Positions 10,601-19,079 of a stretch of DNA of 64,000 nt are shown here, one piece after another. Source of the DNA: Loripinus fragilis (taxonomy: Eukaryota; Mollusca; Bivalvia; Lucinida; Lucinidae); contig OZ026515.1 of NCBI GenBank assembly GCA_964019695.1, positions 43,825,994-43,889,993 of the forward strand, read 5' to 3'. A program made the position numbers and the translations under genes. How positions within the stretch are numbered: the stretch's first letter is position 1; each line of letters begins with the position of its first letter. The notes under the pieces are model-generated. The model saw nothing but the letters and a program-made list of their open reading frames with translations. It had not been told where the DNA came from and made no database searches.

Positions 10601-11606
10601 TCTCCTGAAAAATCACAAAAACATTGGGTTCTTAGCAATAGTCGTCCAGATCCCCCAAAAATTACAAAGCTACCAATCCAGCATTCAATGTTGGGCCATC
10701 ATTGGCACGCCAGCAAAATGCCATTTAAATGGCATTTCGCATGTGGGCCAATGATGGCCCGCTTATAGTGGTATTCTGGATCTTCCATCCCTTCGTCAAA
10801 TAAAAATATAAATTGTCAAAGTTGGACCCCCTCTTACAAAACTTTCCGGATCCGGGCATGTAAAGATTGTATGAACATATTGCATTTTAGATTGGAAATC
10901 ACCTCATAGAAAATGTGATTTAGAACCACAGGAACTAGTCACAAACCTTTAGAATAGGAAAAGTAGACTTATATTTACGTCTACATATGTTTACAGGTAC
11001 ACAATTACTTAAAAAAAGTTTGTGACTAGTTTCTGTGTTTAGAACACTCAAAACCTGTATACAGGGACAATTTATAAAAAAGAAATTATTGGAAAATATC
11101 CAAGAAATGGTCATTTTCCAATAATCCCTTTGTAAATTTCTTGGTAAAAAAAATTGGGAGCATAACATGACCATTTGTATTCAAATCCATGTTATTGTGA
11201 GGTGTGTTAATAAAGGGACAGCATTCTATATAGATTTTAGGCTTGAAAGTTCCCATTTTTTACAGGTGAGGAAGAGTTAGCAAAAGACTTAGAAGAATTA
11301 TATGGTGATATAGATGCTGTAGAATTTTACGCTGGAATAGTTACAGAAAAGACACGTAGCAGAGCTATATTTGGCTCAACTGTGATAGAGTTAGGAGGAC
11401 CATTTTCAGTTAAAGGGCTCATGTCGGCCCCTATTTGTAGTCCGAGGTATTGGAAACCCTCAACGTTTGGAGGAGAAGTTGGTTTTAATTTAGTGAAAAC
11501 TGCTACTTTAGAAAAACTTTTTTGTGAAAATATAGGTAAAGATTGTCCCAAAGCAGCCTTTACAGTTCCTTATTCGTTCAATGATGAAGCACATGATGAA
11601 TTATAG
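1594..11606 (+). CDS. PTGS: Prostaglandin G/H synthase (cyclooxygenase), C-terminal five exons
   Basis: The enzyme is a heme-dependent bifunctional cyclooxygenase/peroxidase of the ER and nuclear membrane that converts arachidonate to PGH2. Five exons (1594-1677, 2302-2548, 6748-7034, 8989-9133, 11266-11606) join in frame to give 367 residues with all GT-AG introns. The 5' exons (signal peptide, EGF-like and membrane-binding parts) lie left of the window. Diagnostic family stretches are present: [43 protein letters not shown] and [11 protein letters not shown]. The YHWH block supplies the catalytic Tyr (Tyr385 in the vertebrate numbering) and the proximal heme His (His388). Ser530, the aspirin site, is kept in GGPFSVKG. 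By alignment from memory, position 523 is Ile (as in COX-1) and 513 is Arg (as in COX-2). The tail is short and ends AHDEL, an ER-retrieval signal in place of the vertebrate STEL-type tail. Identity as COX is very secure; vertebrate COX-1/COX-2 orthology is not implied. Confidence 0.96.
1998..2220. repeat. 25-bp tandem repeat in a COX intron
   Basis: About eight copies of a 25-bp unit of the form 'aacttgataaatatagtgt' plus 'aaacac'. The 'aactt' marker recurs at 2022, 2047, 2071, 2096, 2121, 2146, 2171 and 2196. Copies differ by single bases. It sits in the 624-bp intron 1678-2301, about 80 bp before the next acceptor, and has no coding role. Confidence 0.9.
2302..2548 (+). CDS. PTGS: COX exon b
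   Basis: Runs from [10 protein letters not shown] to [10 protein letters not shown] plus the first base of a Gly codon (phase 1). It carries [20 protein letters not shown], the peroxidase-fold helices well conserved in all cyclooxygenases. The acceptor is 'tttgcatttctag' and the donor 'gtatgt'. An open frame continues past the donor to 2604, but that tail is intronic. Confidence 0.95.
2549..3955. other. COX intron, left part; no gene seen
   Basis: Beginning of the 4.2 kb intron 2549-6747. AT-rich and unique-looking apart from a C14 homopolymer at about 3500. 'gattcattcag'-like motifs recur between 3720 and 3900. No coding region was recognised. Confidence 0.6.
3956..5592. mobile_element. Pearl-like tandem-core element with ~140-150 bp units
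   Basis: Outer ends are 'tgcccccaaaggaactttgg' and 'cctttgggggcattc', inverted around GCCCCCAAAGG. The core has about ten tandem units marked by 'tttggtgtgtggatgcatc', at roughly 4072, 4212, 4361, 4567, 4713, 4862, 5002, 5141, 5278 and 5421. Two unit types alternate: one with 'tctagaaactgcatt' and 'ggcggagtgt', the other with 'agaataatcgtgtcc' and 'gatgacaaagtgtcg'. The layout resembles 'pearl'-type bivalve elements, which are non-autonomous and carry a tandem core of about 160 bp. That family name is an inference. It lies inside a COX intron. Confidence 0.7.
5610..5803. repeat. Degenerate MITE of the GAGGTTAT family
   Basis: The left side reads 'tatgctcaactcaactgagc' and the right side ends 'aagttttataacctcc'. 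Both match the ends of the much cleaner element at 15422-15647. The left terminal bases are lost. It follows the pearl-like element by about 20 bp. Confidence 0.5.
6310..6519. repeat. MITE, AGTAAAACCTGTGT family
   Basis: About 210 bp with terminal inverted repeats 'agtaaaacctgtgtaagac' and 'acacaggttttact'. An inner palindrome pairs 'gcagaatgctcc' with 'ggagcattctgc'. Other copies lie at 15111-15317, 28741-28901 and, truncated, at 34244-34356. It is in the COX intron upstream of exon c. Confidence 0.8.
6748..7034 (+). CDS. PTGS: COX exon c (catalytic Tyr/heme His exon, copy A)
   Basis: Starts [21 protein letters not shown] and ends LLNQRAGA in phase 0. It carries [14 protein letters not shown] with the catalytic Tyr and the heme-ligand His. 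The acceptor is 'ctctctttcag' and the donor 'gtaagt'. Most of this exon and about 100 bp of the following intron recur at 7582-7885, and a remnant lies at 7178-7262. Confidence 0.96.
7178..7262 (+). pseudogene. Remnant of a duplicated COX exon c (copy B)
   Basis: 'gctggagcagtaagtatg' matches the last codons and donor of exon c, and the next ~65 bp match its intron flank ('catgacaattttcatct'). All upstream exon sequence is missing. It is fused directly to a truncated family-B palindrome ('atatcagactgct'), so the breakpoint falls where the palindrome and the exon end share short GCT/GGAGCAGT stretches. It cannot be translated usefully. Confidence 0.85.
7262..7455 (+). mobile_element. tRNA-derived SINE
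   Basis: A box 'tagctcagtgg' at about 7273 and a B box close to consensus, 'ggtttgagac', at about 7314 give a Pol III promoter. They are followed by the shared body 'tactggttcaacccagg' and 'aaaattgttgaatgg'. An imperfect direct repeat ('ttcatctcttg' on the left, 'ttcatctgttg' on the right) suggests its target-site duplication. It interrupts the intron part of copy B. Relatives: 15389, 38275, 44113, 50519 (minus) and 60406. Confidence 0.8.
7481..7549. repeat. Short palindromic repeat, family B
   Basis: Hairpin with 'gatcagactgctcc' facing 'ggagcagtctgatc' between 'gcaaacaatatgaaccc' and 'gggttcatagtgtatgc'. It precedes exon copy C exactly as a truncated copy precedes remnant B, so it is part of the duplicated unit. 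Confidence 0.8.
7582..7885 (+). pseudogene. Duplicated COX exon c (copy C), lacking its 5' end
   Basis: Matches exon c from Asn-Tyr-Asn-Tyr-Lys through RAGA and its 'gtaagt' donor, then about 80 bp of intron. Over roughly 237 coding bases I count five differences from copy A (Asn, Thr, Phe, Pro and Gly codons). All are third-position and synonymous, so the encoded peptide is identical, including YHWH. The first 16 codons and the original acceptor are absent, and an in-frame TGA lies just upstream. A cryptic in-frame acceptor could be 'tttgaaccag' at about 7612. It is therefore either a dead duplicate or an alternative exon. Confidence 0.88.
7891..8330. mobile_element. 440-bp TIR element inserted in copy C flank
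   Basis: Terminal inverted repeats of about 28 bp start 'cacggccaccaatccagctc' and end 'gagctggattggtggctgtg'. CTTAT flanks both sides (7886-7890 and 8331-8335) as a 5-bp target-site duplication. Removing it restores the intron sequence 'gcttatgtacttt' seen after copy A, so it arrived after the exon duplication. No transposase is encoded. Confidence 0.88.
8386..8453. repeat. Short palindromic repeat, family B
   Basis: 'gatcagactgctcc' faces 'ggagcagtctgat', inside 'gcaaacaaaatgaacc' and 'ggtccatagtgtttgc'. It follows copy C in the same relative place as the palindromes after the other copies. Confidence 0.75.
8989..9133 (+). CDS. PTGS: COX exon d
   Basis: [16 protein letters not shown]...[16 protein letters not shown] plus the first base of Gly (phase 1). 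It aligns with vertebrate FNEYRKRFxxKPYxSFxEL. The acceptor is 'tgtattttcag' and the donor 'gtaggt'. The His-rich N-terminal part (HHNHH) is unlike vertebrate COX, which has a Gly-rich loop here. Confidence 0.94.
9413..9480. repeat. Short palindromic repeat, family B; weaker copy at 9240-9305
   Basis: 'cagatcagactgctcc' faces 'ggagcagtctgacctg'. A decayed relative just upstream has 'gatccagatcagacc' facing 'ggcctgattagggtcc'. Both are in the COX intron 9134-11265. Confidence 0.65.
9656..9865 (+). other. Unassigned coding-like ORF inside a COX intron
   Basis: An open frame with no ATG at its start encodes a Lys/Glu-rich helical stretch ([19 protein letters not shown]) followed by [17 protein letters not shown], ending ...QTLPQV and a stop. 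Composition looks protein-like, with a possible coiled coil. I recognise no family. It is not part of COX, since exons d and e join directly. It could be a decayed exon of an unrelated gene, a retrocopy fragment or chance. A 'gtcatcagcag' acceptor-like site and a weak 'caagtatag' donor-like site flank it. Confidence 0.35.
9924..9990. repeat. Short palindromic repeat, family C
   Basis: 'gatgaaatgccgcat' faces 'atgcggcatttcatc', within 'acagcgaagatgc' and 'gggtctacactgtctg'. Relatives lie at 14925-15000, 28960-29020 (decayed), 50945-51018 and 53785-53850. It differs from family B in its stem but shares the outer 'acag...ctgt' layout. Confidence 0.65.
10378..10500. repeat. Fragment of dispersed repeat D (3' part)
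   Basis: Shares 'cgctttagaacaggcagc', 'gggcttaaatata' and 'tagattctgttgttgtt' with the longer repeat-D copies at 59705-60120 and 48560-48670. Here only the 3' part is present. Confidence 0.5.
10558..10862. repeat. Dispersed ~300-bp repeat, family G2
   Basis: Ends are 'catgcgtggatccagag' and 'ccggatccgggcatg', inverted around GGATCC. The inner palindrome pairs 'aaatgccattt' with 'aaatggcattt', then continues 'ggcccgcttatagtggtat'. Other copies: 37900-38193 (same orientation) and 48196-48470 (reverse). It is a non-coding MITE-like element in the last COX intron. Confidence 0.75.
11266..11606 (+). CDS. PTGS: COX terminal exon e, ending in HDEL
   Basis: Starts (G)[20 protein letters not shown] and runs through [10 protein letters not shown] (Ser530 equivalent), [18 protein letters not shown] and a short tail [16 protein letters not shown] before TAG. 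The acceptor is 'cccattttttacag'. The tail lacks the vertebrate COX-2 18-residue insert. The terminal HDEL is a canonical luminal ER-retrieval signal. Confidence 0.96.
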
Positions 11607-12139
11607 CATTTCATTGATATTAAGTGGGCCTCAATGCGAGAAAACCTGTCTTTTGGGTTTCCGACGAAGTGAGACTCAAACCAGTCTCCTCAGCTATAGA
11701 GACTAGCTAGAAAATTGAAATTTCGCTTGTACATGTAGTAAGTTTAGATATGACACTTTCCAAAAAGCGAATACCAAAAGCGCTGATCAGTCTGTGCGGA
11801 TGCACAGGCTGATCTGCGCCTTTGTTGTTCGCAAACCCTGAAGACAGGTTTAATCACGTTGAGGCCCGAATTATATGGGCAGCACATGAGATTCTGGTAC
11901 TTATTGCATATGCTCAAAAGCCTATGCAGACCTATCCAGTGGTGCTAGAGGTCTGGTGATTAGGTCTGAGCCTTCCTCTTCTTCCGTACTTTGTATATAT
12001 GAGAAGCAAAGGCTCTGGTGAGACTGCGCATATGTGGAGGCTCGTCTGAGCCTTTGCTGCTTGCTGACACAATAGATAGTTAAATCTGATGTGCTAGCTG
12101 CCCCATAGGCCTTATTTGCCCTATTCAATGCACTCTGCC
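11607..12139. other. COX 3' flank with decayed palindromes
   Basis: No gene. Two fold-back repeats are visible: 'aaagcgctgatcagtctgtg' facing 'cacaggctgatctgcgcctt' near 11775-11825, and 'gaagcaaaggctctggtgag' facing 'ctcgtctgagcctttgct' near 12000-12060. No AATAAA lies close to the COX stop. Confidence 0.5.
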
Positions 12140-13350
12140 TTAAACTTTGTCAAAATTTCATACCATTTTTTCAAAGTTTAAAACAGTGTGGATCTTGATC
12201 AGCTGGCTTCTAATGAAGCCAGCTGATCAGGATCCACACTGTTTTTCATTAACACGATGAATCTGTATTAATACATATAATTAAATTGCACCATTATAGT
12301 GGTTGGATATCAGAAGTCAACCTTAGAATTTTAACTTTCAAAATTTCACAACATTTTTTAAAGCAGTGTAGACCCAGATCAGCTTGTTACTGATGAATCC
12401 AGCTGATCAGGATCAACAATAAATCTATTTATAACATGTAATGAAATTGCACCATTAGACAGGCTGAATATCAGTTGTTGACCTTTGAATTTTTAACTTT
12501 AAAACTTTCATACCATTTTTTGAAAGCAGTGTAGGCCCAGATCAGCTTGAAATTGCACCATTAGAGTGGCTGGATACCAGAAGTTGATGTTGGTTAAATT
12601 ATCAACCTCTAAGTTTTTTTTCTTTGAAAATTTCATACCATTTGTTGAAAGCAGTGTAGACCCAAATCAGCTTGCTTCTGATGAAGTCAGCTGATCAGGA
12701 TCAACAATGTTTTCACCAGCACTATAAATATTTTTAATGCACTTGATTTTGTAACACGATGTCTGATTGGTTAACATAAAAAATTTGCAACAATATATCC
12801 TGTGATATACTTTTGGAAATAGTTTGACATCATTAATTATGTCACATTTCGTTGGATGATGTGTGGCATTATGCGGCTTGCAACCCTCCTTTTTAGGATG
12901 AAACTACAGAAGTGCAGAACAGAACTGGGTTTAAACATATGTTTTGGTCATTAAAAAAAATATATTCACTCACCCTTATTTGGAGGCCTGTGATAAAGTA
13001 ACCTTTACATTTTAATTTTCAAAATTTCATACCATTTTTTTTAAAGCAGTGTGGATCTAAATCAGCTTGCTTCTGATGAAGTCATTTCATCCGTAGCCAC
13101 AGTTTTTTTCATCCACACTATAAATCCATGTTGATAAAAAAATTGTCACCATTGGAATCTATGGCTAAAAATCAGAGTTTGATGAAGCATTCACATCTTC
13201 AAAAGAATTCAATGTGTGTTTATAGAGTGTGTATATTAGTTAGGTTTAATATTGTATGCACTTTAAACTGCTATGATAAACAGTGCGGTTCCTAATCAGC
13301 TGGCTTCAGAAGCAAGCTTGTCTGGGTCTACACTATCTTCAAAAATTGGT
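12140..13350. repeat. Tandem/dispersed repeat E with 'gcagtgtagaccc' palindromes
   Basis: Five units start with 'tttcaaaatttcataccatt' or variants at about 12145, 12335, 12490, 12620 and 13015, followed by a palindrome pairing 'gatcagctggcttc' with 'gaagccagctgatc'. Spacing varies from 130 to 390 bp through internal deletions. A similar palindrome occurs at 13280 and in the repeats beside the methyltransferase gene (19080-19598). Confidence 0.7.
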
Positions 13351-13459
13351 TTTAATTTTTGAAAAAGTTAAACATTCAGTGTGCTTGTTATGTTGGATAT
13401 GGTATGTAGCAAACACTTTCTCTATGGATCGTTCTTATTGGACAGAGTTCACATAATTA

Positions 13460-13615
13460 TATAGAGGTTTACTATTCAAAATTATTATTTGGGGAGGTAT
13501 ATCATTGGATATATGTTTCAAAATCAGTTATATGGCCAGGCATCAGAGAAGCCATAAAACGTGATTTCCGACCATATATCCAAGGATATACCTACCAAAA
13601 TTATAATTTTGAATA
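13460..13615. repeat. Imperfect inverted repeat (~155 bp)
   Basis: 'attcaaaattattatttggg' on the left pairs with 'ccaaaattataattttgaat' on the right, and 'ggtatatcattggatatatg' pairs with 'catatatccaaggatatacc'. It is probably a decayed MITE. A related half occurs near 14060. Confidence 0.6.
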
Positions 13616-13880
13616 TGATTTATCCCCATTCTAATGTACTTAATCTAGTTACATTTTAATTGCTTAAAAACAGTGAAAATGTAGTATGTTGTGCCTACAG
13701 CCATCTGCATAAAAACTCTTGCCAGCCAATGAAAAGTAACTTAAGGTAATGACATCAGTTTTCCAATAGTATATTGCCATACATATGGTAGATATTCTAA
13801 AATTTCAAAACATTCTCTCTTTTCTTAAATAAGATGTTGGTTATCAGGGCTGGAACTCACAATATTCTTGTCAGAAAAGC

Positions 13881-13948
13881 AAACAGGGCAGACCCTGATC
13901 AGACTGCTTCTTGAGAAGCAGTCTGATCTGGGTCTGCACTGATTGTCT
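13881..13948. repeat. Short palindromic repeat, family B
   Basis: 'gaccctgatcagactgcttc' pairs with 'gaagcagtctgatctgggtc'. Confidence 0.75.
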
Positions 13949-14337
13949 AGACCTTTTTTTGTAGCCAGTGTTCGAAATTTTATGACATTTACCAAACTGT
14001 CGCAAATGTTTGACATTATCAAAAGGCATTAGAATTAGGGGATAACTGTATTCATTTGTGGAGGTATATCATCAGATATAGGGTTGGAAATATACAAATG
14101 TTGTTTTATAGTAATTTGTCATTGGATGTAATGACATTGAGTTTTTGACAGTATATCTCAGGATATACTGTCGCAAATAATTGTTATTATCCAATCAGAT
14201 GCTGCATTATATCCGCAAGTCAACTGTCAGTCTTCAAGTGCATTACTGTCGTGCCAACCAAAAGTGACAGTGATGTAATAGTTTAACAATTGTTAAGTAA
14301 AACATTAACTTGTACACTCCACTTGAGCTAATGCGAA

Positions 14338-14401
14338 TCAATAGATCACTTGTGTATTAATCCTATCCTGCAGATAGGATTAATACACTAGTGATCTATA
14401 G
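14338..14401. repeat. Perfect-core palindrome
   Basis: 'gtgtattaatcctatc' pairs with 'gataggattaatacac' around a CTGCA centre, with 'atagatcact' and 'agtgatctat' outside. Arms are about 30 bp with few mismatches. Confidence 0.75.
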
Positions 14402-14732
14402 ATTCTAAGTCCCTGATAACTTTGTAAACTAAACATGACGCCACTGTAGGACAGTAGAATATTTGTTTTTACATTTAATGGAAAAGAGAAAATGATCTTA
14501 AGATTATATTTTTTTCATAGTGGCTCCTTGGCATTAACCAGTCCTCAGCAGGGTGGTGATTGTTTGTTTTTTCAGGGTTTTTTATGTATGGGAGCAAAAC
14601 AAATGGCATTTTGAATCATATCATCACTTCAAGGTATACTGTGATATTTTGTTTGTTTGTTCATCTTATAAAAGCTAATGATAATGGCTGTTTGACTATG
14701 TTCCAGCTATGTCTGTATGTGTGCTTGTAACA

Positions 14733-14760
14733 AATAAATTTATGTATATCAATAAATTGA
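14733..14760 (+). promoter_or_regulatory. Possible polyadenylation signals
   Basis: Two AATAAA hexamers ('caaataaattta' and 'caataaattg') follow a GT-rich stretch, 'gtctgtatgtgtgcttgtaa'. They could end a long COX 3' UTR, 3.1 kb past the stop, or belong to a repeat. Sequence alone does not decide. Confidence 0.2.
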
Positions 14761-14924
14761 TCTCACCAAGATGAATGAATTTATTGTTGTTTTTTACCTC
14801 TTATTTGCTCTACAAAGTCAAATCTTCTGCATCTACCTGCTCATCCAACCTTCCATCCATGTGTATGTACATCTGTCTGTTCATCTATTAATCCATTGAA
14901 GACCGGAAACCCCTGAACAGGTAC

Positions 14925-15000
14925 TTTGGCAAACGGTGAAGACCCAGATGAAATGCTGCATAATAGGGGCATTTCATTAGGGTCTGCACTGTGTGCTAAG
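14925..15000. repeat. Short palindromic repeat, family C
   Basis: 'acccagatgaaatgc' pairs imperfectly with 'gcatttcattagggt'; outer parts are 'ggcaaacggtgaag' and 'ctgcactgtgtgc'. Confidence 0.55.
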
Positions 15001-15110
15001 ATAAAAATTGATATTCTATGAAAGAAATACTTTAAGATACCGTATTTACTTTTTTAAATTATAACTTGTAAACCCTCAATATATATAATGAGCCATCCTG
15101 AATTTTTTGT

Positions 15111-15317
15111 ACAGTAAAACCTGTGTAAAACAGCCGCTCTCAAAAAGACTGAAAATTAGACTAAGACTAAGTATATCTTAATGCAGGTCAAAAGTATTGC
15201 AGAATGCTCCAAGTGGAGCATTCAGCAAACCTTTCGACCTTCATTAAGCTGCAATGTGATTTAAAGATCTTTGTTTTTATCTATTTTTGATTGGCCGATT
15301 TACACAGGTTTTACTGT
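15111..15317. repeat. MITE, AGTAAAACCTGTGT family
   Basis: The cleanest copy here: 'acagtaaaacctgtgtaaa' at the left and 'tttacacaggttttactgt' at the right, with an inner palindrome 'gcagaatgctcc'/'ggagcattc'. About 207 bp. Confidence 0.85.
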
Positions 15318-15388
15318 AAGTAGCTTTATAGAATTTTCCATTGGTCTGAAAAAGGTTAATCCATAAACTTACATCTCCTCTGAAGAGG

Positions 15389-15790
15389 AATGCAGTGACT
15401 CAGTGGTAGAGATCTGGCCCGGAGGTTATAAAACTTTTTCATGCTCAACTCAACTGAGCATGAAATTTCAGCTCCCTGTAAAACTATAATGCTGAAAAAA
15501 TGAATATTCTTGCTTCAGAACTCTCAGATGCTGTATTTATCATGCTAATTGATATTTAAATGCCAACGATTGTTGGTATTTTAACATTTATGAGCATGCT
15601 AAATTTCATTCTCAGTTAAGTTGAGCATGAAAAAGTTTCATAACCTCGGGGCCTGGAAATCCCTTGTTGGAGCCACACTAGACGCTCTGTGTTGTGTCCT
15701 TGAGTAAGACGCTTAGTACTGGTTCAGCCCAAGAGGAGGTTAAAAAAAATGTTGAATGGGTAGTCAACTAAAACAAATCAAATATCTCCT
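15389..15790 (+). mobile_element. tRNA-derived SINE split by a MITE
   Basis: The head 'gtgactcagtggtagag' (A box) lies at 15394 and the tail 'ttagtactggttcagccc' near 15715, followed by 'aatgttgaatgg'. The two halves are separated by the 226-bp MITE at 15422-15647. The B box region is disrupted, so this copy should be inactive. Confidence 0.75.
15422..15647. mobile_element. MITE with GAGGTTAT ends, nested in the SINE
   Basis: Terminal inverted repeats of about 40 bp: left 'gaggttataaaactttttca', right 'tgaaaaagtttcataacctc', continuing inward as 'tgctcaactcaactgag'. An inner palindrome pairs 'ccaacg' with 'cgttgg'-like sequence. A decayed relative is at 5610-5803. Confidence 0.85.
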
Positions 15791-16116
15791 TTGAGACCAC
15801 TGGGCAGATTTTTATATAGTAGAGAGGAGTCAGGTGCCTTGACAATGGTCTGAACCCTCATCTACTTTCAAAATTATGATGATGATGAAATACTGCTTCC
15901 ACCCTCAAAATCACATGAAACATAAAAATTTTCTAAAATTTATTATCATTTTTTGAAAACAGTATAGACCCAGATCAGCAATATATGTCACTGTATATAT
16001 ATGGAACACCAGATATAACATTAAATATTTGGACACACTGGCTATAATGCATTCTGTATATAAAAATAATGCCATTCTAAAACATGAAATAAAAATAAAT
16101 TATGTAACTGCCAGTC

Positions 16117-16310
16117 AAATTTTCCTTTCATTCGTTTATTTAATATTCTGTCATTCATATATTTAACCTGTCAATCATTTATTTAACCATCTGTCATTCA
16201 TTTATTTAACCTTCTTTCATTCATTTATTTAACCTTCTTTCATTCATTTATTTAACCTTCTTTCATTCATTTATTTAACCTTCTGTCATTCATTTTCTTC
16301 AGTTCTTGAA
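16117..16310. repeat. 23-bp tandem repeat
   Basis: About eight units of 'tttatttaaccttctttcat' plus 'tca'. The 'ttaacc' marker recurs every 23 bp in the homogeneous part (16206, 16229, 16252). Outer units diverge. Confidence 0.85.
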
Positions 16311-16481
16311 CCTTCTTTCCTTCATTTATAATTACCTGTAATCATTATGTGCATTGATACTATTTCTACAAGGGAATAACCTACAGGGACTTGCTATAGA
16401 CTTTGAAAATGTGTTTATCACATGACCTTGCATCTTAGAGTGATATAATACCATGTGCCACATATATTGAGTAACATTATG

Positions 16482-18505
16482 TCACGATGTCTGTATTATG
16501 TCTTGATGTCCATGATGTCTGTATTATGTCTTGATGTCCATGATGTCTGTATTATTTCTTGATGTCCATGATGTCCATATTATGTCTTGATGTCCATGAT
16601 GTCTGTATTATGTCTTGATGTCCATGATGTCTGTATTATGTCTTGATGTCCATAATGTCTGTATTATGTCTTGATGTCCATGATGCCTGTATTATGTCTT
16701 GATGTCCATGATGTCCATATTATGTCTTGATGTCCATGATGTCTGTATTATGTCTTGATGTCCATTATGTCTGTATTACGTCTTGATGTCCATGATGTCC
16801 GTATTATGTCTTGATGTCCATGATGTCCGTATTATGTCTTGATGTCCATGATGTCCGTATTATGTCTTGATGTCCATGATGTCTGTATTATGTCTTGATG
16901 TCCATGATGTCTGTATTATGTCTTGATGTCAATGATGTCCGTATTATGTCTTGATGTCCATGATGTCCATATTATGTCTTGATGTCCATGATGTCTGTAT
17001 TATGTCTTGATGTCTGTATTATGTCTTGATGTCCATGATGTCCGTATTATGTCTTGATGTCCATGATGTCCATTTTATGTCTTGATGTCCATGATGTCTG
17101 TATTATGCCTTGATGTCCATGATGTCCATATTATGTCTTGATGTCCATGATGTCCGTATTATGTCTTGATGTCCATGATGTCAGTATTATGTCTTGATGT
17201 CCATGATGTCTGTATCATGTCTTGATGTCCATGATGTCTGTATTATGTCTTGATGTCCATGATGTCTGTATTATGTCTTGATGTCCATGATGTCCGTATT
17301 ATGTCTTGATGTCCATGATGTCCGTATTATGTCTTGATGTCCATGATGTCTGTATAAAGTCATGATGTCCATATTATGCATTGATGTCCATGATGTCCGT
17401 ATTATGTCTTGATGTCCATGATGTCTGTATTATGTCTTGATGTCTGTATTATGTCTTGATGTCCATGATGTCCGTATTATGTCTTGATGTCCATGATGTC
17501 CATTTTATGTCTTGATGTCCATGATGTCTGTATTATGTCTTGATGTCCATGATGTCCATATTATGTCTTGATGTCCATGATGTCCGTATTATGTCTTGAT
17601 GTCCATGATGTCAGTATTATGTCTTGATGTCCATGATGTCTGTATCATGTCTTGATGTCCATGATGTCTGTATTATGTCTTGATGTACATGATGTCTGTA
17701 TTATGTATTGATGTCCATGATGTCTGTATTATGTCTTGATGTCCATGATGTCTGTTTATATCTTGATGTCCATGATGTCCGTATTATGTCTTGATGTCCA
17801 TGATGTCTGTATTATGTCTTGATGTCCATGATGTCCGTATTATGTCTTGATGTCCATGATGTCAGTATTATGTCTTGATGACCATGATGTCTGTATTATG
17901 TCTTGATGTCCATGATGTCTGTATTATGTCTTGATGTCCATGATGTCTGTATTATGTCTTGATGTCCATGATGTCCGTATTATGGCTTGATGTCCATGAT
18001 GTCTGTATTATGTCTTGATGTCCATGATGTCTGTATAATGTCTTGATGTCCATGATGTCTGTATTATGTCTTGATGTCCATGATGTCCGTATTATGTCTT
18101 GATGTCCATGATGTCTGTATTATGTCTGTATTTCCATGATGTCCGTATTATGTCTTGATGTCCATGATGTCTGTATTATGTCTTGATGTCCATGATGTCC
18201 GTATTATGTCTTGATGTCCATGATGTCCATATTATGTCTTGATGTCCATGATGTCTGTATTATGTCTTGATGTCCATGATGTCTGTATTATGTCTTGATG
18301 TCCATGATGTCTGTATTATGTCTTGATGTCCATGATGTCCGTATTATGTCTTGATGTCCATGATGTCTGTATTATGTCTTGATGTCCATGATTTCCGTAT
18401 TATGTCTTGATGTCCATGATGTCTGTATTATGTCTTGATGTCCATGATGTCCATATTATGTCTTGATGTCCATGATGTCTGTATTATGTCTTGATGTCCA
18501 TGACA
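16482..18505. repeat. 28-bp minisatellite, about 72 copies
   Basis: Unit 'tgtattatgtcttgatgtcc' plus 'atgatgtc'. The main variation is at the unit start (tctgtat, tccgtat, tccatat, tcagtat). Odd units include a short 'gatgtctgtattatg' junction at 17011 and 17441, 'cattttatg' at 17071 and 17501, and 'tgtatcatg' at 17211 and 17641. Each pair is exactly 430 bp apart, which shows an internal segment duplication. There are no unique spacers and no open frame. Confidence 0.97.
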
Positions 18506-18659
18506 ATGTTATGTACATAATGACAAAAGTCAAATTTTGTTTCATATTATAAAGAGAATCTAACAATTATGCTACTGTATTATCGAATATATCGAACTCA
18601 TAAACATCTATAAATTGCTCAGCCGTTTTGGGGGTTTGACACAAGGTAAGGCTGAAATC

Positions 18660-18830
18660 ACCCAGCACTAGCTAGGAGACTGAAATTTTATATGTTTAGC
18701 GATTACAATTTCTAGAGAGCCAATAATATTTGTGCTGATCAGACTGCACAGATGCGCAGACTGGTCAGCACCTTCGTTAATCACATGCAGCAAAACAGCT
18801 CTTCTCACGATGAGGCCCATACTTTGTAAG
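18660..18830. repeat. Fold-back repeat
   Basis: 'gtgctgatcagactgcacag' pairs with 'gcgcagactggtcagcac' around 18733-18772. It is a relative of the 'reduced-stem' palindromes elsewhere. Otherwise no gene is seen between the minisatellite and 19080. Confidence 0.5.
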
Positions 18831-19079
18831 GGGTAAAGAAGAAAGGCACTGATTAGAATAATGATGCACAGGCTGGTATGTGTCAGTTGTTCACATGCTC
18901 CAAACAGGTTTTGTCATGACATGGCCAAATAGCATAAAGTCTACCATATTTGACATAATCAGCACACTGTTGCAATAACCCATACAACCTGTAGCTTGTT
19001 CTCCCAGGTGCAATTCCTTGAACTTTCGTCAGTTACACACTGCACTAGTACGGATTACTATAAATACACTGAAGAAGCC

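Noticed and set aside
16482..18505. CRISPR-like regular array with 28-bp periodicity
   Set aside because: Units are directly adjacent with no unique spacers, and the setting is an animal genome. It is a minisatellite.
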